In this document: positions 42,398 through 52,045 of the stretch, piece after piece
Layout: each line of letters opens with the position of its first letter
How positions within the stretch are numbered: position 1 is the first letter of the stretch
Translations under genes and position numbers: made by a program
Notes under the pieces: generated by a model
Seen by the model: only the letters and a program-made list of their open reading frames with translations
The model's database searches: none
What the model was told of the DNA's origin: nothing
Source: Methanothermococcus sp. SCGC AD-155-C09
Lineage (GTDB): Archaea > AGJL01 > Methanococci > Methanococcales > Methanococcaceae
Reading direction: 5' to 3'
DNA length: 52,045 nucleotides
Assembly (NCBI GenBank): GCA_019561555.1
Contig: JAHEQB010000034.1
Coordinates: forward strand, 4,703-56,747

Positions 42398-42830
42398 TTA
42401 TGGCCAAACACATAATAAATCTTAGATTTATGGCTTAATATAAAATAAAATAATTATAACAAAAATAATATATGGAATAAAACATTAATAAAGAGAAATA
42501 CCTTAAATCTCTCTATCTTAGAGCAATATAACTTTTATAATGCCTTCCTGTCAAGATCTTGCCTGCTCTTCCGGTGCTTAGGAGTATAGGGAGTAATGAA
42601 GGATTTTTAATTTTCATGTTAATGATAAGATTTTGCTTTTTATACTTTTTACTCTTTTTTTAGATATTTTAAAATTTTAAGATTTTTCCATTTTTATCTC
42701 AATTTTTTATTTTTGTAGATTATAATTATTATTTTTTTTATTGAATTTTTAATAAAAATTAAGATTTTTTATTTAATATAAATAATTTTGTTAGAGGTTA
42801 ATCTATTATAATAAGATATTAAATATATTA
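42398..42830 (-). repeat. MITE-like intergenic element, subfamily B, upstream of cas8
   Basis: TTATGGCCAAACACATAATAAATCTTAGA ... GGAATAAAACATTAATAAAGAGAAATACCTTAAATC ... CTTCCGGTGCTTAGGAGTATAGGGAGTAATGAAGG ... AATAAAAATTAAGATTTTTTATTTAATATAAATAATTTTGTTAGAGG. Confidence 0.55.
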
Positions 42831-42997
42831 AAATTAAATGTATAATATATAAGATTAAATTTAAATACTAATTAACCTATATATAATATAGTTTTAATAA
42901 ATAATTTTAATAAAAAAATAAAATTTTGATACTAAGTAATAATAATGCTTATCTATGGAATGGTAAATAACCCATAATAAAAGAATCGAGGGGCTAT

Positions 42998-44491
42998 ATG
43001 GAGTTAGAATTCAAAAAATGCAATGACTTCTGGATAGATAATGGAGTGGAGAATCTATACAAAATCTTCAGGAAGATAGAAAAGTATCATCCAGACATAG
43101 AATCCAAAATAAAACCTGATAAGGTAATTTTGCAATTTGAAGATATTAATAAGTTTGTAGATAAAATGGCAGAAATAGTTGAAGAGTTGAAATACGAAAG
43201 ACTATTAATTGAAGAAAAGGATAAAAAGACAGGAGTTAAAAAAAGGGTAAAAAAGGATTACATACTGATACAATATGGTTCAAAGGATAGTAAGGGAGTA
43301 AATACATTAAAAGAAAAGATATATACCAATCCAAAAGATGAACTTAATAAAATATTTAACCTTATAACTACCAAACCAAAAAGTTCAAAATCCAATAAGG
43401 TTTGTCTATGCTGTGGTGAAGAATTTTCAAAGGAATATCAAAATATGAAACAGGCCTCTTATCCCATGACCACAAAAATAAAAAGTTTGGGGGGAATAAG
43501 GGGAAATGCTGAAAATTATAAAGAAATTTGTCCAAAATGTTATTTGGCTGGAATATTAGAATGGGCTGATGATTATTTATATAAATATCTTGGAGATAAA
43601 TCCTATATCTTTATTCCATATAATTTCAATTTAGTAAAATTGAATGAATTCAAGGATAAATATAGAATATTTTTAAATAATAGCAACAGATATTGCAATA
43701 TTGGAGAAAATAGAGAGATATATGGTAAGTATTCAGCATTGTTAAAATTTTATGAATATTTGATTGATAATGCCAAATTAAATGAAAATCCCAATATTGT
43801 ATGGCATATTATAACTGTCCCAAATAAGGATATAAAAAACATTAAAGTGGATAAATTTGAAATGATGGGGGAAATATTTAGAGTAATGAAGGTAACTATT
43901 GGGGAATTAGATGGGGACAGTTTATATGGGGATTTTTTAAATGGGATCTATATTAAAGAAGAGAGAAAAAATAAAATTGAATGGGAAGGTACAAATGAAC
44001 TTCGAGAGGGGATATCAGAGGCTTTCTTAACTAATAATTTTAGAAAGTTTGTTAAATACTTTATTCCAAAAAATAAGCATTATATTATATTACATAATGA
44101 TGCAAGGAAAATCTTAGAAAAAATTATTATAAATTGGAGGTGGATTAAATTGGGAATTCCAAAGGAACATTTAGAAACCATTAAAAAATCAGGGAATGTA
44201 ATTGCAGAGGTGTGCATACATAACAACCTAAACCTACTTTATAAATTGGACAAGGTAAGAACTTCTGAAGAATTTTGGAGTGTTATGAGGGAAATAAGTA
44301 GAAAAATGATTTCATTAGATGCTGAAAACACAAAATATATTAATCCCATGGTATTGGGTGATTTAATATCTTTAGTAAAAGAATATGAAAAGGATTGGAA
44401 AGAACTGAGGGATTTGTTGGAGATATATTCCTGTATGTATATCTCAATTAAACAATATAAACCTGAAGATAATAACAATGACAATAAATAA
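42998..44491 (+). CDS. cas8: CRISPR-associated Cas8 (Cst1/Cas8b-like large subunit)
   Basis: First gene of the cas cluster, 497 aa, zinc-finger-like CLCCGEEF...CPKC, directly upstream of a Cst2/DevR-type Cas7. Call rests mainly on context. Confidence 0.7.
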   Translation: MELEFKKCNDFWIDNGVENLYKIFRKIEKYHPDIESKIKPDKVILQFEDINKFVDKMAEIVEELKYERLLIEEKDKKTGVKKRVKKDYILIQYGSKDSKGVNTLKEKIYTNPKDELNKIFNLITTKPKSSKSNKVCLCCGEEFSKEYQNMKQASYPMTTKIKSLGGIRGNAENYKEICPKCYLAGILEWADDYLYKYLGDKSYIFIPYNFNLVKLNEFKDKYRIFLNNSNRYCNIGENREIYGKYSALLKFYEYLIDNAKLNENPNIVWHIITVPNKDIKNIKVDKFEMMGEIFRVMKVTIGELDGDSLYGDFLNGIYIKEERKNKIEWEGTNELREGISEAFLTNNFRKFVKYFIPKNKHYIILHNDARKILEKIIINWRWIKLGIPKEHLETIKKSGNVIAEVCIHNNLNLLYKLDKVRTSEEFWSVMREISRKMISLDAENTKYINPMVLGDLISLVKEYEKDWKELRDLLEIYSCMYISIKQYKPEDNNNDNK

Positions 44492-44505
44492 TTTAGGTGA
44501 TATTT

Positions 44506-45405
44506 ATGAAAAAGGGAATAAACATTGTATGGTTGACAGAAGTTGATTTAACAAATTTAAATTCTGGAGAGGGAGAGAGTAACTATATAGATGTTAAAAA
44601 ATACAAAAAAGATGGCATAGAATATCCCTATGTATCTGGCCAGGCTATGAGGCATTATTTTAGGGAGGCTATTAGGAGAATAACTGATAAATATATATGT
44701 GTTCCAGATGATAAGGGAGAAACTTGTGGGGATATTGAAAAATGTATTGGCTGTGATTTATTTGGTTTTATGCTACCAAAAAAAGGTAGTGGTTCCTCTG
44801 TAAGGGTTTCGCCACTAAAGGTATCTCCTGCCATTGGATTATTATCTTTTGAAGATAATTCAACAGTAGATTTCTTAACAAGATCAAAATATAAAGAAGT
44901 TGGTGAAAAAACAGGGGGAGATATTGTAAATATTGAAATTGGAACCAATATCTATAAATGCGGCATCTCAATTGATATTGAAAGAATTGGCGGGGAAGAG
45001 GAAATAAATGATGAAAAAAGAGAACTTTCCATCGAACCTAAGGTAGAGGATAATGAAAGAAAAGAAAGAATAAAATTAATATTAAATGCAATTAGGTATT
45101 TATCAGATTATTCAAAGCAGGCTCGATTACTAACTGATTTTACGCCGGATATATTGGTTGCATCATATCAGGATAATTATTCTCATAGATTGCAGAAAGC
45201 ATTGGAGATTGATGAAAATAGAAACTTAAATGTAAATAGGTTAAAGGAAATACTGGAGGATGTTGGGGAATATGGGGATATATATTTCGGAATGATTTCT
45301 GGAGTAATAAATAATGAAGATGAAGTTAAGAATATGTTGAAGGATTTAGAAATTGAAGTTTTAACTCCAAACAAGGCCTTAGAGAAAGTTATGGACTCAT
45401 TGTAA
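44506..45405 (+). CDS. cas7: Cas7 (Cst2/DevR family)
   Basis: [57 protein letters not shown] 44506 behind AGGTGATATTT. Confidence 0.88.
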   Translation: MKKGINIVWLTEVDLTNLNSGEGESNYIDVKKYKKDGIEYPYVSGQAMRHYFREAIRRITDKYICVPDDKGETCGDIEKCIGCDLFGFMLPKKGSGSSVRVSPLKVSPAIGLLSFEDNSTVDFLTRSKYKEVGEKTGGDIVNIEIGTNIYKCGISIDIERIGGEEEINDEKRELSIEPKVEDNERKERIKLILNAIRYLSDYSKQARLLTDFTPDILVASYQDNYSHRLQKALEIDENRNLNVNRLKEILEDVGEYGDIYFGMISGVINNEDEVKNMLKDLEIEVLTPNKALEKVMDSL

Positions 45406-45407
45406 AT

Positions 45408-45694
45408 TATAGTCAAGAACATAATATTTCTTAACCATATTTATTATAAAAAAAATAAAAAAATTAATAAAAATAATAATTTAAAAATTAAAATAATAAA
45501 ATAATCTAAATCTTAAGATAAAAGGGAATATATTATTTAAAAAAAAATAAAAAAATGTACTTAAAGAGTAGATATCCTCCATCACTACCTTCCCTCCTCT
45601 TACACCCCTAAGCACTGGAAGTGCAGAGGAAATTCTTCAAGCATTAGAATTATTATGCCCATAATAAGTTTAAAAAGTTATATGTTTTACTATA
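45408..45694 (+). repeat. MITE-like intergenic element, subfamily A, between cas7 and cas5
   Basis: TATAGTCAAGAACATAATATTTCTTAACCATA ... CACCCCTAAGCACTGGAAGTGCAGAGGAAA ... ATAATAAGTTTAAAAAGTTATATGTTTTACTATA. Begins 2 nt after the cas7 stop. Confidence 0.8.
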
Positions 45695-45755
45695 TTTATT
45701 CTTTTATTAATTTATTTTATTATTTATTTTTATTATTTTATTTTTTGGTGAGGAT

Positions 45756-46433
45756 ATGGCATTGCATGGATTTAAATTCAAAATTGAAGGGCTATATTTC
45801 AACACATTTAGAAAACCACTTTCAAATAGTTTGATTTTAACATTTACAATACCCTCATTTACTGTAATTCGGGGATTAATATCAAATGCACTGGGCCTTA
45901 AAAGGGATGATTTAACTGTTCAGGAATGGAATGTAAAAATAGGTATTCTTCCACTATATTTTAAAAATAAATCAAGAGAGTTGGCAAAGATATTAAAATT
46001 AAAAGGAACTGGAAAGAATTATTTAAAGGATTATAATTCATCACCAATGTTTAAGGAATTCCTTATAAATCCTTCCTATGAGATATATATAATTGGAGAG
46101 GACATGGAAAAAATAGATATAATAAATAAAGCACTTTTGAATCCACGGCGACCTCTCTATCTCGGGAGTTCAGATGAACTATGTGATTTAGAGGTTTCTG
46201 AAATTGTTAATGTGGAAACTGACTATCATAAAAATTTTAATTGTGTAATAGAGGGACTATATGAAAATTGTATTGTTGAGAGAATTCCTTATAAATTAAT
46301 AAAAAAGGATAAGGCAGGGAAAAAATGGGATAGTTTATTTAAAACAGTTTCAGTACCCTTGGAAGATATTAAATTAAAGGATAATGAATTGGAATGCTTC
46401 AAATTTGATAATAAGTATATTTTAGCATATTAA
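45756..46433 (+). CDS. cas5: Cas5
   Basis: FKIEGLYFNTFRKPLSNSLILTFTIPSFTVIRGLISNALGL matches the Cas5 N-terminal pattern; position between cas7 and cas3. Confidence 0.82.
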   Translation: MALHGFKFKIEGLYFNTFRKPLSNSLILTFTIPSFTVIRGLISNALGLKRDDLTVQEWNVKIGILPLYFKNKSRELAKILKLKGTGKNYLKDYNSSPMFKEFLINPSYEIYIIGEDMEKIDIINKALLNPRRPLYLGSSDELCDLEVSEIVNVETDYHKNFNCVIEGLYENCIVERIPYKLIKKDKAGKKWDSLFKTVSVPLEDIKLKDNELECFKFDNKYILAY

Positions 46434-46446
46434 GGGGGTGGAGTAG

Positions 46447-48879
46447 TTGGATAGAAGTATTGGAAAGTTATGTTTAAAGGAAGGGGAAAAATACTTCCAA
46501 ACATTAAATGGCCATACAATTGATGCTTTAAAGATACTTAAACAATATATTGAGACAAATAAATCTGAAATTGAGGAATTTTGTAATAGATGGGGCATGG
46601 ATAAGTCTAAACTATATAAAAATTTATTTTTAATGGTTTATTTACATGATATTGGAAAATTAACAAAAGATTTTCAAAAAAATATTAAAAACAATAAAAG
46701 ATCAAATAAATTTCCACATTCTTTTTATGCAATGGGTATATTGGACAATGTGAATGTAGATGATTTTGTAAAACTAAGTATACTGGGACATCATTCTCAA
46801 CTATATGATAGACTATACCACAATTATCAGACTATCAAAAAAACCGAATATTTGATTGAGGACATAAACAATTTTTTAACTAACTCCTACAATGTTTATA
46901 ATTATCTTAATTTTAATAAATATTTTGAATTTAATGGACTTAATACCATTAATATCAATAGGAGTGCAAAACCTAAAATAGTGAGGGATATTCCCAATAA
47001 TAAATTAAAGTCCAAATACAGTGGGGATAATTTATTAAATAATCAAAAAGAAGATATTGTAAAAATAAAAAGTATATACTCCTTCATGCTTTCAATATTA
47101 AAAACCTCCGATATATATTCCAGTTATAATTTTGAAAGATATATCTTGGAAAATGATTTAAAATGCAATTATTTAGAGGATATACTAACAAACCCGGAAC
47201 AATATATTCCCAAATTAAAAAAGGAATATAATCCTAATTTTAAGTTATACAAATATCAAGATGAGATAAAGAACAAAACTAAAAAATTTCAGATACTATT
47301 TGCGCCCTGTGGAAGGGGAAAAACTGAGGCCTCCCTTTTATGGGCCTTTGAGATAATGAGAAAATACAATAAAAATAAAATAATATTTGCACTGCCCACT
47401 CAAACAACGAGTAATTTTATGTATGATAGATTAAAAAAGGAGTTTGGTAAGGAGAATGTTGGAATATATCATGGAATGAGTTCTGTTAAATTAAAAAATG
47501 ATAGGAACAATGAAAATATTAATAATTTTGATGACATGGACTTAGATGATGAATATGAGGATTATGAAACCACATTAATAAAAGAAGTTGGCGATGAGAA
47601 TTTTAAGGGCAAAACATTCCATAAACCTATTAACATTACCACAATTGATCATTTGATTTATTCCTTTATCCATGGTTATAAGGAATCTGATTTTGCCCTG
47701 GGAAATATCCAAAATGCTTTGATAATTTTTGATGAGGTTCATTACTATGAAAAAACAACATTATCCCATCTCTTTGAATTATTCAACATATTAAGGGAAA
47801 TGGACATCCCACATCTTCTAATGTCTGGAACAATTCCAAAATTTTTAAATGAAAAGATAGGGTATGATACAATTGTTGATGTTGAAGGTTTAGAATATAG
47901 GCCCTTTAAAATGTTTTTTAAGGAACAAGATATATTTAATGAAGAGGTTTTTGATAGCATTATAGATAATTATTTTAATGGAAAAACTCAATTTATAGTA
48001 TTAAATACAGTTTCAAAATCAAAAAAATTTTACAAAACACTAATGGATAAATTGGAGGATTACGATATTAAAGATCCAAATGTGATATTATACCACTCCC
48101 AATTTACATATAACGATAGAAACAGAAAGGAAAAAGAAATTAAAGAAAAATATAATAATAAAAATAAAAAACCATTTATTTTAATTGCTACGCAAGTTAT
48201 TGAGATCTCATTGGATATTTCTGCAGACCTAATGTATAGTGAAGTTGCACCAATTGATGCCATTGGACAGAGGGCCGGAAGATTGAACAGAAAGGGAAAA
48301 ATTCCTGATGGAATATTGAATATATATTTTTCAGAGAAAAATATACCCTACGATAAAGAATTAATGAAAAATACCGAAGATATTTTAAAAAAATACAGTG
48401 GTAATGCAATATCCTATGGAGATATTAAAAAAATGTGTGATGAACTTTATACAGATTACAATTTAGAGGATAGTAATTTAAAAAGATTTTTTGATAGCAA
48501 TACATTATTTGGACACTCACATAAGGATATAAGATATAGCGAAGAGGAGGGTAAATTCTTTAAAGTAAGGGAAAATGGACATTTAAAGATTGATGTTATT
48601 CCAAATAGCATTTATAACAATGAGGAGAGTAGGCTGAACATAGAGCATATTGTAAAATATCCCTATTATAGGTATAAAAATGAGGTAGAAAATGGCGAAT
48701 TAATACATTTTGATGTGGTTTATAAAAAAGATAAATTGTATGTTATTTGTATGTATGATTATTCCTATGAATTTGGATTCCATGATAATGTTATAGATAA
48801 GGATGAGGAATTTATTGATGATGACGAATTTTTAGAGAATATAAAAAATAGCAACTCAATAGATAATGATATTTATTAG
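46447..48879 (+). CDS. cas3: Cas3 with fused HD nuclease and helicase
   Basis: HD motif YLHDIGKLTKDFQ; Walker A FAPCGRGKTEASLLWA; DEVH (IIFDEVHYYE); IGQRAGRLNRKG. TTG start behind GGGGGTGGAG. Confidence 0.93.
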   Translation: MDRSIGKLCLKEGEKYFQTLNGHTIDALKILKQYIETNKSEIEEFCNRWGMDKSKLYKNLFLMVYLHDIGKLTKDFQKNIKNNKRSNKFPHSFYAMGILDNVNVDDFVKLSILGHHSQLYDRLYHNYQTIKKTEYLIEDINNFLTNSYNVYNYLNFNKYFEFNGLNTININRSAKPKIVRDIPNNKLKSKYSGDNLLNNQKEDIVKIKSIYSFMLSILKTSDIYSSYNFERYILENDLKCNYLEDILTNPEQYIPKLKKEYNPNFKLYKYQDEIKNKTKKFQILFAPCGRGKTEASLLWAFEIMRKYNKNKIIFALPTQTTSNFMYDRLKKEFGKENVGIYHGMSSVKLKNDRNNENINNFDDMDLDDEYEDYETTLIKEVGDENFKGKTFHKPINITTIDHLIYSFIHGYKESDFALGNIQNALIIFDEVHYYEKTTLSHLFELFNILREMDIPHLLMSGTIPKFLNEKIGYDTIVDVEGLEYRPFKMFFKEQDIFNEEVFDSIIDNYFNGKTQFIVLNTVSKSKKFYKTLMDKLEDYDIKDPNVILYHSQFTYNDRNRKEKEIKEKYNNKNKKPFILIATQVIEISLDISADLMYSEVAPIDAIGQRAGRLNRKGKIPDGILNIYFSEKNIPYDKELMKNTEDILKKYSGNAISYGDIKKMCDELYTDYNLEDSNLKRFFDSNTLFGHSHKDIRYSEEEGKFFKVRENGHLKIDVIPNSIYNNEESRLNIEHIVKYPYYRYKNEVENGELIHFDVVYKKDKLYVICMYDYSYEFGFHDNVIDKDEEFIDDDEFLENIKNSNSIDNDIY

Positions 48880-48889
48880 GAGAGACATT

Positions 48890-49408
48890 ATGGATCTAAT
48901 TAACACATTTGGGGAATTAAAGATTAGAGGTACCCAAATAAATTATTATTTTATATGTAAAACAAAACTCTACCTCTTTTCAAAAAATATTAGACTGGAA
49001 AGGGATAGTGATATTGTAAATATTGGAAACTTTATCCATAAAAATACCTATAAAAAAGAAAATAAAGAACATATAATAGGAAGTATTGGTATAGATTTTA
49101 TAAAAAATAAACATGGAACTTTGGAGATTCATGAGGTAAAGAAATCTGATAGAATGGAGAGGGCCGATACCTATCAACTTCTGTATTATCTCTATTATTT
49201 AAAAAATATGGGAATAAATGCAGTAGGTATTTTAAACTATCCATTAAAAAAGAAAATAAAAAGAATAGTCCTAACTAAGAAAAATGAAATTGAATTAATA
49301 AATATAATTAAAAATATTAATAATATTATAAAAAGTAATAAACCAATAAAGCCAGAGAGAAAAGGTTATTGTAAAAAATGTGCATACTATGAATTCTGTT
49401 TTTCATAA
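48890..49408 (+). CDS. cas4: Cas4 (RecB-like exonuclease)
   Basis: Cysteine near the N-terminus (YFICKTKLYL), IHEVKKS motif, QLLYYLYYL, CKKCAYYEFC cluster. ATG 48890 behind GGAGAG. Confidence 0.88.
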   Translation: MDLINTFGELKIRGTQINYYFICKTKLYLFSKNIRLERDSDIVNIGNFIHKNTYKKENKEHIIGSIGIDFIKNKHGTLEIHEVKKSDRMERADTYQLLYYLYYLKNMGINAVGILNYPLKKKIKRIVLTKKNEIELINIIKNINNIIKSNKPIKPERKGYCKKCAYYEFCFS

Positions 49409-49455
49409 AGAACATTAAAAAAATAAAAAAATATTTTTAAATTAGAGGGAGGGGA

Positions 49456-50421
49456 ATGAAAACCAATAAGTACATAAATTCAGATGGAAAACTAATAAGA
49501 CATGAGAATACCATTTACTTCATAAGCAAAGATGGAAAAAAATTACCAATACCTGTGGAAAAAATATATTCTATTTATAGTTATGGTAGTTTGTCCTTTA
49601 CATCAAAGGTTATTAAATTACTCTCCAAATACAATGTTCCCATTCATTACTTTGGAAGATATGGCGATTACATAGGGACCTTTTATCCAAGGGGGAATAA
49701 TTATTCAGGAAAGGTTATTGTCAAACAATCAGAGTATTATTTAGATGGAAATAAGAGAATTTATTTAGCAAAGAAGTTTGTGGAGGGAAGTATAAGAAAC
49801 ATGTATAAAAATCTAAGTAGGTATAAAATAGATTTCCCAGTTGAGAAGGAATTGGAAAAATTAAAGGACTCAAAAACAATAACTGAGGTAATGTCTGTTG
49901 AGGCAACAGTGAGAAACAACTATTATGGGAACTTAGATAAAATATTTAACAATTTTAAGTTTGAAAAAAGGAGTAGAAGGCCGCCTCATAACGAAATAAA
50001 TGCACTTATTAGTTTTGGAAACTCCCTTTTATATTCTGGAGTTATCTCCGAAATATTCAACACTCATTTAAATCCATCGATTTCTTACCTTCATGAGCCA
50101 TTTGAAAGACGATTTTCCCTTGCATTGGATATTGCAGATATTTTTAAGCCACTTTTAGTAGATAGGTTAGTTTTCTACTTAGTAAATAAAAATGTACTTG
50201 ATGAAGGACACTTTGAGAGGGACCTAAAATCCTGTCTATTGAATGAGGAAGGGAGAAGGATATTTTTAACCTATTACAAAAAAAGACTGGAAAAAACTAT
50301 AAAACATAGGAAGTTGAACAGAAAAGTTTCCTACCAAAGACTTATAAGGTTGGAGTGCTATAAACTTCAAAAGCATATCTTAGAAATGGAGAATTATGAA
50401 CCCTTTGTTATCTGGTGGTAA
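49456..50421 (+). CDS. cas1: Cas1 integrase
   Basis: [109 protein letters not shown]. Confidence 0.96.
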   Translation: MKTNKYINSDGKLIRHENTIYFISKDGKKLPIPVEKIYSIYSYGSLSFTSKVIKLLSKYNVPIHYFGRYGDYIGTFYPRGNNYSGKVIVKQSEYYLDGNKRIYLAKKFVEGSIRNMYKNLSRYKIDFPVEKELEKLKDSKTITEVMSVEATVRNNYYGNLDKIFNNFKFEKRSRRPPHNEINALISFGNSLLYSGVISEIFNTHLNPSISYLHEPFERRFSLALDIADIFKPLLVDRLVFYLVNKNVLDEGHFERDLKSCLLNEEGRRIFLTYYKKRLEKTIKHRKLNRKVSYQRLIRLECYKLQKHILEMENYEPFVIWW

Positions 50422-50434
50422 AAGGAGGCATAGT

Positions 50435-50698
50435 ATGTACGTAATAATTGTTTATGACGTAGGGGTTGAACGAGTGAATAAAGTAAAAAAGTTTTTAAGG
50501 AGATGGTTAAATTGGGTACAGAATAGTGTCTTTGAGGGGGAGTTAACAGATGCAGAATTTTTGACAGTTAGAGAAGGAATTAAAAACATTATAGATAGTG
50601 AATCAGATAGTGTAATCCTCTTTAAACTTAAAGATAGGAGGTTTATAGATAGAAATGTATTGGGTATTGATAAAAACTCAAGGGAGGATATATTATGA
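50435..50698 (+). CDS. cas2: Cas2
   Basis: MYVIIVYDVGVERVNKVKKFLRRWLNWVQNSVFEGELT. ATG 50435 behind AAAGGAGG. Confidence 0.95.
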   Translation: MYVIIVYDVGVERVNKVKKFLRRWLNWVQNSVFEGELTDAEFLTVREGIKNIIDSESDSVILFKLKDRRFIDRNVLGIDKNSREDIL

Positions 50699-51405
50699 GA
50701 ATAAAATTGGAGTTTAAAACTGAAAAAAATACAGTGATTCCCTTTAATCATCAGTATTTCCTTGCCTCTGCAATATACAATGTGTTAAGTAGGGCAAATG
50801 AGGAATACAGTGAGAAACTACATACCCATCCTAAATACAAATTTTTCACATTTTCCCTGTTGAGTATTCCCAATAGGAGGGTAATAGAGAAAAGAGGCAT
50901 TGTTCCATTAGATGGACGTGTATTTTTACATGTTTCTTCGCCAAATGATGAGTTTTTGAAAAATTTTGTAGATGGAATATTTGATTGCAAGGTTATAAAC
51001 ATTAATGGCATAGAATTAATACCAATGAACATGATAATTAAAAAAATCCCTGAGGATTTTGATACCTTAAAAACAATATCTCCAATTTATTTAAAAACCA
51101 TAATTGAAAGGGATGGAGCAAAAAAAGTACATGATTTACTCCCAAACAATTCAAAATTTTATGAGAATTTTAAAAATAATTTAAAGAAAAAATATGGGGC
51201 ATTCTATAATAAGGAGTGCAATTTAGATTTTGACTTTGAGGTTTTAAAGTATAAACCCAAAAGGGTAAAAATTAAAAATACCTTTTGCAGATGTTCTGAA
51301 ATGGTTTTTAAGGTTTATGGAGATTATGATTTAATAAAATTTGGCTATGAGTGTGGTTTTGGAGAGAAAAATTCCATGGGTTTTGGGATGGTTGAGGTTG
51401 TTTAA
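50695..51405 (+). CDS. cas6: Cas6 CRISPR RNA endoribonuclease
   Basis: MRIKLEFKTEKNTVIPFNHQYFLASAIYNVLS; C-terminal glycine-rich loop CGFGEKNSMGFGMVEVV. ATGA overlap with cas2. Confidence 0.93.
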   Translation: MRIKLEFKTEKNTVIPFNHQYFLASAIYNVLSRANEEYSEKLHTHPKYKFFTFSLLSIPNRRVIEKRGIVPLDGRVFLHVSSPNDEFLKNFVDGIFDCKVININGIELIPMNMIIKKIPEDFDTLKTISPIYLKTIIERDGAKKVHDLLPNNSKFYENFKNNLKKKYGAFYNKECNLDFDFEVLKYKPKRVKIKNTFCRCSEMVFKVYGDYDLIKFGYECGFGEKNSMGFGMVEVV

Positions 51406-51778
51406 TGTTATTTTTATACCTTATTATTGTCTTTATTTTTTAATTTTTTTGGAGAATATTCTTAGTTTTAAGTTTTAAGAAGTAAATAAGTAGTCGCATA
51501 TCGATGATGGATTATGATTGTTTTATATATTTAGATTTAATAATTTATTGGGCTTTGGATTAATTAGGGAATTTTATTTGGTTTTATTGTGCTTTTCTTG
51601 TGGATTTTCTTTATTTATTTTATTTAATTTACTTTAGGGTTGTATAGGTTAAAATAAGGAAGATTATCAAGTCGCAGGTCTTTATATAGAAGTGCCCGTA
51701 TCATAGGTTCGAGATAGAAAGGTTTATATAGGAGAAGATACAACCTTCCTTATAGTAAAATAAAGAAAATTTCTAACT
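51406..51778 (+). promoter_or_regulatory. CRISPR leader
   Basis: Non-coding AT-rich stretch between cas6 and the first repeat; BRE/TATA-like GAAAGGTTTATATAGG near 51719 and a second TATA (CTTTATATAGAAG) near 51680. Confidence 0.75.
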
Positions 51779-52045
51779 GTTAAAATCAGACCATTGTGGG
51801 ATGGAAATTTTCTTTTCCACCTTTTTTAATTTCATCTAAATATATCGTTAAAATCAGACCATTGTGGGATGGAAATCGAAAAATATTCTACAGGTATTAT
51901 TTCGAGAATTTTACGTTAAAATCAGACCATTGTGGGATGGAAATCCATCATTTCTCTAAGGTTATTTACATTCCTATTTACTATACGTTAAAATCAGACC
52001 ATTGTGGGATGGAAATTTTTTTATCACCTTTTAAAGATTTTTAAG
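51779..52045 (+). CRISPR. CRISPR array (first four repeats; continues beyond window)
   Basis: 30-bp repeat GTTAAAATCAGACCATTGTGGGATGGAAAT, identical at 51779-51808, 51847-51876, 51915-51944 and 51987-52016. Spacers 38, 38 and 42 bp; fourth spacer truncated. Confidence 0.98.

Noticed and set aside
51490-51530. GATGATGGATTATGATTG in the CRISPR leader as a C/D sRNA C-box
   Set aside because: No CTGA D boxes or terminal stem in the vicinity.
51670-51740. tRNA-like GGTTCGAGA in the CRISPR leader
   Set aside because: Only a T-loop-like string; no cloverleaf stems found.
51796-52044. 82-aa ORF at the window end
   Set aside because: Translation of CRISPR repeats and spacers (LKSDHCGMEI repeated); not a gene.

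Overview
AT-rich archaeal chromosome segment. It is consistent with a thermophilic member of the Methanococcales, judged from the coenzyme genes, GGTG-type ribosome-binding sites and a CRISPR repeat resembling that of M. jannaschii. The first ~42 kb carries mostly housekeeping and coenzyme-biosynthesis genes: a truncated NosD/beta-helix surface protein, an S-layer-like protein, FmdE-like, NOG1, Dph2, MoaC, ACT/HTH regulator, CYTH, a dockerin-tagged alkaline phosphatase, QueE, archease, siroheme synthase, a glycosyltransferase, radical SAM, ComE, HisA-like, an m5C methyltransferase, archaeal shikimate kinase, CbiL, DUF1611-like, MptN-like and CofF-like ATP-grasp ligases, MnmC-like, MEMO, HemB, a degenerate SelB/EF-Tu-like protein, a phosphohexomutase, BioD, a ChlI/ChlD-type chelatase, a YkgJ-like protein and PdxT. 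The last ~9 kb is a type I-B-like CRISPR-Cas locus (cas8-cas7 | cas5-cas3-cas4-cas1-cas2-cas6) followed by a leader and the first four repeats of an array cut off by the window edge. The most striking feature outside the genes is a dense family of ~290-500 bp intergenic repeats with TIR-like ends (MITE-like), present in nearly every long intergenic gap in both orientations. One copy sits inside the cas operon, starting 2 nt after the cas7 stop codon. Other observations: a chlI/chlD gene split exactly at an A_AAA_AAC slippery heptamer, a C/D-box sRNA candidate, a 270-bp internally deleted IS relic, AAT-type microsatellite expansions in coding regions, a possible ATT start codon, and small ORFs missing from the supplied ORF track. 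All calls were made by eye; no searches were run.
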